A stretch of 64,000 bases of DNA from NCBI RefSeq assembly GCF_000002235.5, contig NW_022145601.1:23477389-23541388 (forward strand), in the 5' to 3' direction. The translations under genes were made by a program, and so were the position numbers. The stretch comes from Strongylocentrotus purpuratus. Its lineage: Eukaryota; Echinodermata; Echinoidea; Camarodonta; Strongylocentrotidae. The notes below the pieces were generated by a model. The model saw only the letters and a program-made list of their open reading frames with translations. It searched no databases and was not told the DNA's origin. This document shows positions 28,001 through 40,400 of the stretch, one piece after another; position 1 is the first letter of the stretch, and the number at the start of each line of letters is the position of its first letter.

Positions 28001-30657
28001 GTGATGAGAATAGATCAAAATGTGATGGTAACTGCAGCATATACTTACAGCATATTAGAAGTGCTTGATGAGAATAGCTCACCTCTATTATGCTGTGCAA
28101 AAATTATCAATGAAATTGATTACAATTGTGCTATTGTCCGAGGTGTGCCGAGGGCAATAGCCCAATTGTTCCCGAGAGCGTATATAAACAACTATTTCTC
28201 GAATATTAAAGCAGTCATTAATACTTTTATGTGCCGAAAAAAAAGAGTAAACTAATGACACCACCTTGGCCTTTCTGTAGTTTATCTGCACGGTTGTTTT
28301 TTATGAGTGTATCTTTGAGAGTAGACTAGATCTAGATTCTAGTCTAAGCAAGATATTTTTACAATTTTGGGGGTGAGCCAACCCTGTGGGTAATTTGGAG
28401 AAAAACCTGCGCTTTCATACGACACCTCACTTATTGTGTATTACCTTCAGGATCACGAGCAATATTAGTTTGAATCTCTGGTCATTAAAACATTGACGAA
28501 TGTAGCATGAGTGCGCAATGGCCAATGCATAGGGATGTGTGCAATCTCTACGGGAAGGATTTTAGCACTAGGCCTACTAGATCTATTTTGAAAACAATTA
28601 TGGAGAATTTCACGTACCCTTTTTGGTGTTCTTGCTGTCAGCAAGTCTTGCATTTGATCACCATTAAGAAGTTGAAATCTTGGGAGAGTTTCTTCAGCCA
28701 TTTTTGCCTTGTTTGGAATTCAGTACAATCGAGATTGCCGTATTAAAAATACCGACCAATTCTTCGCACACGTACGGTATCCTTGATCGCTCAAACCAGT
28801 TTTTAACATGTGAATCTATGGGTATTTCACCAAGACTGAACTATTTTCCCGGTAACTGGAATTTTACCGGGAATTTTACAGGAATAGTTAAAACCATGAC
28901 TGCAATTTCGGCCAATCAGATGGCTGGATTTCTTAAGTGAGGTATATAATGCATGACGATGCCTCTTTTAGCTGAGAGGTTGATGATGATGTTTGTTTAG
29001 TAGGTGATATTATGAGGCTATCCAATACACAAGAAAGCACTTGATATTTTGAACAATGTTGCCTTTTCATATTTTGGACAGTGCTGTCACAAACATACAT
29101 GTATTATATCCACTGTTTTAGGCATGGGCTGTAACTAGGCGTGTCTCCCGTGATGATTGGATGGAATGGCTACGTCGTCTTAGCATTGAGCTTCTGAAGG
29201 AGTCACCGTCTCATGCTTTAAGGTCATGCTGGGCTCTGGCACAGACCTACAACCCCCTAGCAAGGTAAGAAGGGCCTCTATGTGTATGTCTGTCAGTCTC
29301 TGTGTGTATGTCTGTCAGTCTCTATGTGTATGTCTGTCAGTCTGTGTGTGTATCTTTGCCAGTCTCTGACTGTATCTCTGTCAGTCTGTGTGTGTATCTT
29401 TGTCAGACTCTGTGTGTATCTCTGTCAGTCTGTGTGTGTATGTCTGTCAGTTTCTATGTATATCTTGTGTATGTCTGTCAGTCTGTCTGTGCGTATCTTT
29501 GTATGTCTCTGGTGATGATCGGTGTCTGAGCTGTGAAATTGTCCTGAAGGAATTACCATTGCATGATCTATGGTCATGCTAGGCCGTTGCACAGACCTAC
29601 AATCCCTTGGCAAGGTAAGAAGGGCCTCTATGTGTATGTCTGTATGTCTGTCTGTCTGTTTGTCTGTTAGTCAGTTGGTTCTCTCTCTCTCTCTTACTTT
29701 CCCTTTCTCTGTGTATATCTTACTTTTACCACCCTCTTTTTCTCTCTTTATCCCTCCTTCCCACATTTTCTCTCTCTCCATGTCTAATTTTCTCTCCTAC
29801 TTTAGCTCCGTCTCTGTCTCTGTCTATCCTTCCCTCTGTTAAACTTTCTCAGTCTCAGCCTCTCTCTGTTTGTCTGTCTGCGTGCATTTATGACTCTGTC
29901 TATGTCTCTCTTTCCCTCACTCCATCTTCTACTGATGATAGTTTTGTACTTGAGAGTGTCTGCAGTCATTTTTTTTCTTCTTCAAAGCCAACATTTTCTT
30001 TACATATCGTCAACAAGAATCATTGGGACTATTTTTCTACTGACCTGTTCATGTATTCTCTCCTCCAGAGAGTTGTTCAACACAGCCTTTGTGTCTCCAG
30101 AAGGTTTTGACCTCTCACGACTTCCAGAGTCTAGATCCTACTCCCTTTGCTAAACATAATTTCGTATTTGTATCATCACTATCAACTTCATTATTCATCA
30201 TGAACATGTGCCATTGTTTTCTCCACCAGAGAGTTGTTCAATGCAGCCTTTGTGTCGTGCTGGTCTGAACTGACTGAGCAGGACCAGGACAGTCTGATCC
30301 AGAGTCTCCAGAAGGCTTTAACCTCTCAGGACATTCCGGAGATAGTCCAGATTCTACTCAACCTGGCAGAATTCATGGAACACTCGGACAAGGTCAGAAC
30401 CTTAAAAGAAATCTCTGTATATGCACAAACATTATATATTCACAGCTAATATTAAAATGTGAGGACTAGAGACCTTTCAGATTGTTATTTCTTATATTCT
30501 TGAATTCATAAATATCTTGAAAGTAAGTTATTGTATTGAACTTTCTAATCGATAATTAACTAGCATATGTAATATATCAGCTCTGTTGATCTGGTAAATT
30601 CAGGGAAGATAAAATCTTTTGTTGTATTGTATATTTGTATATATTATCATATTGTTG

Positions 30658-30693
<36 letters not shown>

Positions 30694-33600
30694 AAACTTT
30701 AAAGCCCCACTGCACTACTTATAGCTACTTGTGCCCTCTATATAGCAAACGACACCTAATCGGTGCCTGTTGGTCCCTCGTGATCCCCTTTTTTCTTATG
30801 TTAATTGAGAACTGATTTGATGAGATAACCACCTGTCACTCACCTTGCAGGGAGGTCTAATCCCCCTGGCCAAACTAGTACAGATGGGATTTAAAGCTTA
30901 TCAATTCTAGTATTGTATGATCGAAAACTGAATAAAATTGTTAGTGGCATACATGTACTTTTTCATATCTAAATCATCAAGTCAGCAATAGTGATGTAAT
31001 AAATATCTAGGCAAAATATAGGTGACTGCTCTGCTTCCAGTAGCAACAAAAGTTCCTTCATTTATTTCTTGTTATGCACTAACGTCACTTTGTGGTGTCC
31101 ATCTTCTCAGGGTCCCTTACCTCTGAACACAGTGCTGCTAGGTGAGAGGGCATCCAAGTGCAGAGCCTATGCCAAGGCCTTGCATTACAAGGAGGAAGAG
31201 TTCCACCGAGGACCAAACACAGAGATCCTTGAAGCTCTCATCAGGTATGATACATCATCTTCATTTTCACCATCCTCAACGTCATTTTCACTCATAGCCA
31301 TTTTCATCAAAGTAACTGATAAGCTTCAGATTCTCTGATGAAATCTGAATTGATTGATTATTCTTTTTACCGTTGGGCTACTTTTAAGTAAAGCTATATG
31401 TTTGTAATTGAAGGGAACCATTTACCTCAAAAGACAATAAATTTGTGTGCAGCTATAGCTGTTATTTTTATGCCTCCGCCACCGAAGGTGGTGCCGGAGG
31501 CATCATGTTTTCGGGTTGTCCGTCCGTACGTCCGTCCGTCCGTCCGTCCGTCCGTCCGTCCGTCCGTACGTCCGTCCGTCCGTCCGTACGTCCGTCCGTA
31601 CGTCCGTCCCGTTTGACCGTTATCACAATATCTCAAGAACCATTTAAGATTTAAACTTAAGACTCGGGAATAGTATTTATCACCATAGGAAGACGATCTG
31701 ATTAGATTTTGGAGTACGTAGGTCAAAGGTCACAGGTCACAGAGGTCAACTTATGAAATTCCTTGTATTGAGTTTGTTAGCGCGATATCTCAAGAACCAT
31801 TTGAGATTTAAACTTCAAATTTAAGGATAGTATGTATCACCATAGGAAGACGATCTGATTAGATTTTGGAGCACGTATGTCAAAGGTCAAGGGTCACAGA
31901 GGTCAACTTATGAAATTCCATACATTGAGATTGTTATCATGATATCTCAAGAACCACTGGAGATTTAAACTTCAAACTTATTGATAGTGTGTATCACTAT
32001 AGGAAAACAATCTGATTAGATTTTGGAGCACGTATGTCAAAGGTCAAGGGTCACAGAGGTCAACTTATGAAATTCCATACATTGAGATTGTTATCATGAT
32101 ATCTCAAGAACCACTGGAGATGTAAAAACTTCAAACTTAATGATAGTGTGTATCACCATAGGAAGACAATCTGATTAGATTTTGGAGCACGTAGGTCAAA
32201 GGTCAAAGGCCACAGCGCACATTATGAATGCAAAAACAGCTTGTGATCGCGTTATCTCAAGAACCGATTGATGGATTCATGCCAAAATTAGGTCATGTTT
32301 GTTACTTGCAGAGCCAATGAACTGAGTAGATTCTTGGTTCATAAGGTCAAAGGTCAAAGGTCATGGGCCCATTATGTATGCAAAAATAGCTTGTGAACGC
32401 ATTCTCATTAGAACTGACAGATGGATTACTATTTAACTCAGAACATCTTGCAGAGCCAATGAACTGAGTAGATTTTATGGTCATGAGGTCAAAGATCAAA
32501 GGGTCATATATGTATATGAGAAATTGCTTGTAATCACAATATTCTGAGAACCTGTCAATGGATTACCATTGAACGTGAATTCAATTTTTTTTTTCTGTTT
32601 TGGTTTTTAAAATTGCTCTATAACGGAGGCATCATTTTCGACTGCGCGCAGTCGAATTCCATCTAGTTTAAGATTAGTTCTTAATTCTTAACTCATGAGA
32701 TTAATTCTTAATGTTTAATTCTCCAAGTCTGTCAAATTGTGTTTTTGATCATCATATCAAACTGTTGTCCCATTAATGTCAGCAATACCATTTTAAAGTT
32801 TAATGTTAATTGATTTGATGTAATTTGTAATGCAATTTCTGTTTCCTTTACTTATCAACTATTTTCCTTCTAAACCGCTTAGGGGCACTATGCAATTTGC
32901 GGTTTAGAAATATCTTATTATTGTTATTATTGCAGTCGATATAATAATCTGTGCATCTGTATTTAATGTTACCAGTATTAACAACAAGCTACACCAATCT
33001 GAAGCAGCTACAGGGGTGCTACAGTATGCCATGAAGAACTACAGAGCTGAACTGGTAAGATTAATAAAATACATGAAATCAATTTTAAAGAGCCACTTGT
33101 AAAAGGGATCATGGAAAAAAAATAATTATATATACACTTCTTGTGATGTAATGGAAATGATGTGCTACAGTTATGTATAATACCCTAGTTTTCGTGGCAG
33201 GAGAATTCTGTCTTTTCTAAAGAAATAATTCTTATGGTGAGCATTGTATTGCTGTAGATATCTAAACAAATCAGTCGCAAGGCAAACAAAAAGCACTGCT
33301 TTCAACACTGTGCCAGAGAGAGTGCTTAAAGCATTCAAAGAGTGGTTTTAAAACTCTTGGGTTGAAGAAAGATAATTGTGGATGAATTTTCTTATCTGGG
33401 ATTTAACGGTTAGATTTTTACCAGACATTGATAAAACTATGGGTTACATATCAGTAATGTATATCAAACTTTGACTGTTACAGCAAATCCAAGAGACATG
33501 GTATGAGAAGCTCCATGATTGGGACAACGCCCTGACGGCCTACGAGAAGAAACAGGACCAGTCTCCCGATGAGTTTGATCTGACCCTAGGTCGGATGAGA

Positions 33601-36600
33601 TGCTTGGAGGCTCTGGGAGAATGGTAAGAATCTTCAGCTCTGATGCATTGTTTAAGGAATCGACTCTGTCTGTGGGACTTTTCATGCTTTTATAAGCGCC
33701 TGGTCTCACTTTGTTCTGCATCGATCTAGAAGAAAATATATTAATGTTTGATGTAATTTTGAAAATTTCTAGAAATTTTGTATATAAAAGAAAGACATTT
33801 ATGACAAAAATATTTGAAATATTAATCTTATAAGGTGAAAAGAAATCATTTGAATGTAGTGTTTACAAATTATAATTTTCCAACTCTATCAAAAATGTTA
33901 TCCTGATGGTGCAATATAATATCATGCAGCACACATTTTCCAAATACGACTAACCCAAAGTTATCTCAAGCTTGATATTATTTGTATTAAAAATGATTTT
34001 ATATTAGATATACATAACTTAATACTTTACATGTATCTACACTTAAAAAATTGTCTCCCATGTATAAAATGTACGGTCTCTTGTCTTCTCTCAGGGGTCA
34101 ACTGCACAACGTTGCCTGTGACCGATGGCCCCTGGTGCCTGATGAAGGTCGTCAGCGCATGGCCCGTATGGCTGCTGCAGCGGCCTGGGGACTGGGTGAT
34201 TGGGACAGTATGGAGGAATACACATGCATCATACCAAGGGACACCTACGATGGAGCCTTCTATAGGGCTGTCCTGGCTGTTCATCAGGACCACTTTGGCC
34301 AGGCCCAGCAGGTTAGTAAGGAGTATACAGGAAATTTGGATGTGTCTTTGAGTTTGATCTTTGTTTAAGAACATAAAAAGGCATAGTGTATCTGTGAATT
34401 TAAACGATGAGGGACCTGTGGTTTAGCCGTAGCCCCGTACATGTAGCTAAAAAGGTTGGGTCATTGTAGATCGATGAAGTCGACAAATTTGACTCCCTGA
34501 TCCTAGAATTCAAATTTAAATAGGCCCTATACACACAAACACCACAATCTTTATCCAAAACCACCTGAAACATATGAAAGCCTGGGCCCCGTCTTACAAA
34601 GATTTTGCAATCGCAAGTTTGCAGTCTTGTATCTCTTATGTACATAGTTGCAATTAATATCAATCGCAAAGAAGTTGCCATTGATATCAACTCTTTGTAA
34701 GATGGGGCCCAGATATAAGGTTGCCGGTTACCAAGTTAATCTTTAAAATTGGAGAAAGGTTCTCACGATACATGTGTTCAACTTTCCTTACTTTGTTGCC
34801 TCTGCACTGCATTGACAAGGCCTGGGATTGTCTAGATACAGAATTGACGACCATGGCTTGAGAGAGTTACGACAGCATACAGATCCATGGTGTCAATCCA
34901 GATGCATGTACATGTAGGACGTGATAAAATTGTAATGTTCAATTTTCTTTTATTTCTGTACTTTCTTGCCTCCGCAGTGCATTGACAAGGCCAGGGATAT
35001 CCTTGACACCGAGCTGACGGCCATGGCTGGAGAGAGTTACGACAGAGCGTACGGAGCCATGGTGTCCGTGCAGATGCTTTCGGAGCTGGAGGAAATCATC
35101 CAGTACAAGCTGGTCCCTGAGAGGCAGGATATCATTAAGGAGATGTGGTGGGACCGTCTACAGGTAAGATAACGTAATTTTAATAATGTGTATCATCTCC
35201 TGAGAGCCTAATGGCATTAATGCATGTACTGGATATACAGTTAATAGATGGATTATTCATGCTCCTTGTAAATTTGATTTTTTTTAAATAGTTTTTTTGT
35301 AACTCAAGAATGAAAGGTGGACTGGTTGAATACGTGCCTTCTTGAATACTTTTAGGTGCAAGCTTTAATATGTTACATTGCCAGGAAACATAAATAGGGA
35401 TAATCGATTTTTCACAAACTTATAAAATTACAAAACTTGGTAAGGATATGAATGTTTTAGTTGTTAACTGTAGTTAATATCCTTATGGCTCTTAACAGAC
35501 AATTTGTAATATAGAAGAGGAAAAATTGCAGTATTATTCAAGGGAATCCTGTGTAGTTTTCCATTAAAAAGTTTGAGATTGTAATCATGGGCAACAAAGA
35601 CTCAGATTTTCAGAGGCTCTGTGTTTAACAGAAAACTTGTGTACATTTATTTTTTTCTGTGCATACATGATGTATCTGTATCTTTGAGAGCATTGACTTG
35701 AGATCGTCATTCATCTTTCCCTTCCTTGGTGAAATACATTCCTAGATATTAGAGAAACATTTTTGTCTGACTTGAAGAACTACCATTTAATTCTTTATTT
35801 TTCTTTTCCTCAGGGATGTCAGAGAAATGTTGAGGATTGGCAGAAGATAATCCAGGTGCGCTCCCTTGTGATCTCTCCTCATGAGGACCTACGGACATGG
35901 CTCAAGTATGCCAGTCTGTGTAGGAAGAGTGGCAGGATGGTGAGTGTGCATACTTCACGAAGGGGAATAGAATGGAGAGACAGAAGGGTTTTTGGACACA
36001 TGCTCAGTCCCCCTTTGCACAAAGCTTCCCATTGATGGTAACTTTGCCATCAATGGTAACTACCATGGACACCTTGATTTTGATTGGTTGTTGAGCTCTG
36101 TTACCAAGGTAGTTGCCATTGATGGCAAAGTTAGGATCAATGGTAAGTTTTGTGCAACGGGGCCCTGGGCGGTTGATCAGCAGTCAATATCCCGCATTAG
36201 CCAATTTTGTTTTCAAGTTAAACCTAACTTCGCCACATTAAAGGATTCCTAGTCCCAGAGTAAACATTGTACCTAACCTTTACCCTTAATTCCTAATCCT
36301 AAGCCAAAGTCTCATCCTCACTCTAAACCTAACATGAAACCCAATTCCCAACCAAACCCTAATCCTTTATCTTCAATGAAATTATGCATGGAGAAATTTT
36401 GTATTATGCCCCTGTTTAAAAGAAGAGTTTTTGTGGTTCCCTTCAGTGTCAGGGTCACTTCAGTGTTTGAAGATGCTATTGATATCTAACTCAAAATCAG
36501 TGTTGAGGTAAATCACAACTCTGAAAGATGGCCTCTGGTATCCAGTACCGGTATCCAAAAAAATAAAAATATATCGGGTTAGGAAAGAAAAGAGGGAAGA

Positions 36601-37385
36601 AGGAAGAATGGCACGAATACACCTAAAGGTGTTGTGGTCTAGTGGATAAGTCACCCGATTACAGATCACTAGGTACGGGGTTCGAGTCCCAACGCGGCAC
36701 TAATGTCCTATGGCAAGACATTAATCTACATTTGCCACTCTCCGCCCAGGTGTTAAATGGGTACCCGGTAGCATGCGAAAGTTCATGTGGTTGGAGTGGA
36801 GAAAGGTTCATTGTCTGTGAACATGCCTGAATCTGATGACCGGCGTAATAACATATCTGTAAAGTGCTTAGAGACATCATCGATGTAGTAAGCGCTATAT
36901 AATATTATTATTATACTGAATTAATCATGTTTCATCTGGTATGTGCTTCTAGGTGCTGTCTCACAAGGTACTGGTGAATCTACTTGGAGCTGATCCGTCT
37001 CTCCAGGAAGCCACCCTCGAGTCCCTTGCCCCCCTCATCAAGGATCCAAGGGTCATCTTTGCTTACATCAAACACATGTGGAAGGATGGAATCAGGGTGA
37101 GTTGTAGTGGTGGTGGTGATGGTGTTGGTTGTGGTGGTGGTGTTGGTGGTGATAGTGGTGGTCATTGATGTTGGTGGGGGTGGTGATGATGATGGTGGTG
37201 GTGGTAAATGGTTGTGGTAGTTCTGATTCTCTTTGGGTATTGGTGGTGACTTGGTGATGACAATGGTGATGACAATGGTGGGGATATTGGTGGGGTGGTG
37301 GTGTTGATTGTGATGGTGGTGGTCGGGATGATGATGATGATGGTGGTGGGGGTTATGGTGTTGGTGGTGGTGGTGGTGGTGGTGG

Positions 37386-37421
<36 letters not shown>

Positions 37422-40400
37422 CGATGACGACGACGATGACGACGATGGTGGTGGTGGTATCGGTGGGGGTGATGGTGGTGGTGGTATTGGTGGGGTGGTG
37501 GTGATGATGTTGAAAACATTTGCACCCAACAAGGATTGTGGTGATGGTGGTACAGTCAAACCTGCTATAAAGACTACTTTTTCTTTGTTTCCCTTGAGCC
37601 GTCTTTATATACAGATTTCACTGTATTATAAGTAGTGACAGTGGTATAGATAGCATACGCAAACATGCGTTGTTCATGCCTTTTCATATTATTTCCATAC
37701 CTTTTCATTTCCAATGTCCCCTTCCACCTTAACTGTGCAGCCTTTAGCCCTCTCTCAGCTGCACCAGTTTGTACAGACAACTCTCACCCAGCATCCAATG
37801 CTAACCCTACCCAATGGAGAAGAGAACCCAGACCTACACAAACTCCTTGGAAGGTAAGGACCCTGTTTTACGAAACTTGTTATCAATAACAAGTTACGAT
37901 AACCGTTATAAGCTACTGAAATTGAGGCATTTGATTGGCTGAGAGCAACTTTGTCATAGAAATTTACCATTTGTTCTTGATAACAAGTTTTATGCAACAG
38001 AGTCCAGGGCCCGTATTCAATAAACTTCTTAAGCATGAAATTTAAGTACTTTTTCTTAAATTTTGGCTAAGAAAAAATCTTAGCCAAAATTCGTATTCTA
38101 TAACAGCAATGGGGACTTAAGAAATTTGCCTTAAGATTAAGAAGGATTCTTAGATTTTATCTAAGAAAAAGGACTTAAGTAGCATGTCGTATTCTAATAC
38201 AATCGAGATATCTAAGATAAGTAAGAAATCTACCCTATATTTAAGCATACTACGAGGATGCTTAAATGGGGCTTTGGCACCGGCAGCTCAGTGATGCTGC
38301 AAGCAACCGCTTCGGGTTTCAATCAAATGGAATAAAAACAATGCATGCAGCGCGAGCGCAGGTTATCAGTTGACCTATATAACAACGTAAGCTTCGCGTA
38401 TACAGCGTCGACGGCGCAGCGCGCAGGAGCGCCATAGGCTCTGTGTACTTGTACTTAATGTTTGTTTGTACACAACTAAACGAGTAGTAGCATATGCATA
38501 ACACTAAATCATGACATGGCTGTCGTATATAAAGAAACCGTCTCTTACTTTATTAGTCTTTGGCGCTAAAGTATGGAAACAGGGAATAATGTGCAATCAG
38601 CATAATATTAGGTGAGACAAAATTTGTTATAGTATGAGTCTGATAAAGGTTACATCTAGCCATTTGATTAATTTTAGGCCATCATAACAGTAGACGATGT
38701 AAAACAATGAAAGGGTAGCTCCAAATCCAATGCTAGCGCTGGTCGGCCGGCTAGCGACGGCGCTCCCTTCATACTCACAGACCCTGCGGCTGCGACATAA
38801 TAAGTAAGCCCGGTTGGGCTCCTCGGAGTTGTTTGACAGAAAAGTATAAAAAGCCTACAGTGGATGTTAGATCTAGCCTCAGGGGGATCTTGACTAGACT
38901 GTTTTAGTGTCAGTTGGTCAATCCCGAAATAATTATGTGAGCATCGTTCCTCCCTTACGCTCTCCCATACATGTTTGTGTATAATTTTCGTGCGGTGCGA
39001 TTTTTATTTTAACACGCAAATTACATAGGCAAATTAGTTGCAATTAATTCGCTCGAGTCGACCACATCAACTTTCCCACATGACGTCATCGGGTCTAAGA
39101 ATTTGTCTTATCTTTCGTCTTAGCTATGACAAACTGCTTTACGTGTTTAGAATACGGCTAAGGCAACTTTCTTAACCTAGACAAATTCTTAGACATTTTC
39201 TTAGACTTAAGAAAAATGTCTCAGAAGTTTATTGAATACGGGCCCAGATCTTTGTTCTTGATAAGGGCCCTGTTTCCTAAAACTTGTTATGAACAACAAG
39301 TTACGATAACTGTTATAAGGTACATGTACTGAAATCGTGGTATTTGATTGGCTGAGTGCAACTTTGTCATAGAAATTTAGCATTTGTTCTTGATAACAAA
39401 TTTTATGAAACAGGGCTCAGATCGTTCTTTACACCATAATGCTCTGAATAACATGGGCAGAGGAACAAATGAAAGAAAATTTTGATTTACATACATGTAG
39501 TGCCTCCATAAATAGGAACAACGAATATCTTATTTTTATGTATGTACGTCCGTACGTCCGTCCGTCCGTACGTCGCGTTCTCGTGATCGCGTTATCTGAA
39601 GAACCGATTGATGGATTCCTGCCAAACTTAGGTCATGTATGTAGCGGCTCATTATGCATGCAAAAAAGCTTGTGATCGCATTATCATTAGAACAGATTGA
39701 TGGATTCCTCCCAAACTTAGATCATGTATGTATCTTGCAGAGCCAATGAACTGAGTAGATTCTTGGGTCATGAGGTCAAAGGTCAAAGGTCATGGGCTCA
39801 TTATGTATGCAAAAATAGCTTGTGAACGCATTCTCATTAGAACTGACAGATGGATTACTATTTAACTCGGGACATCTTGCAGAGCCAATGAACTGAGTAG
39901 ATGTTAGGGTCATGTGGTCAAAGATCAAAGGGTCATACATGTATATGTATATGAGAAATTGCTTGTAATCACGATATTCTGAGAACCTGTTAATGGATTA
40001 CAATTGAACTTGAATTTGAACAATTTCTTCTGTTTTGGTTTGTAAAATTGCTCTATGACGGAGGCATCATTTCGACTGCGCGCAGTCGAAGTTCCATCTA
40101 GTTTTGTGGTGATATCTGGTGTATAAAAACAAAAAAAACAAAAACAAAAACAAATAATCTATGATATGTTATGTATGTATTTACATTTTGTTCAATATCC
40201 TCTGTATTTGTACAGGGCCTCTCAGAATAACAATTTTAATACTGATAAAGTTACCCTGTTAAATAAGTTGAATAAATGAATAAAAAATAAAGAAAATGAG
40301 ATTGAAGAAATCATTAAATTCTCTAAATTGGCAACAAGGGGGTGGAAGTGAAAGAATATTTCCATGTCAAATTTCAGATGTCTTTGGGTTTCATTTTGTA

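Noticed and set aside
29282-29613. Cys/Val/Ser-rich ORFs in three forward frames
   Set aside because: Frames of the TGTCTGTCAG minisatellite.
31398-31726. ORFs with SVRP / TDGR repeats on both strands
   Set aside because: Frames of the CCGTCCGTACGT array of the Helitron-like element, not protein genes.
36635-36700. Possible tRNA gene (A and B boxes)
   Set aside because: No acceptor stem or cloverleaf after the B box; it is the head of a repeated SINE.
36980-37559. 181-codon His-rich minus-strand ORF and Ser/Pro-rich neighbour
   Set aside because: The ORF runs antisense through mTOR exon 35 and the GGT/GAT repeat; repeat-driven, no family.
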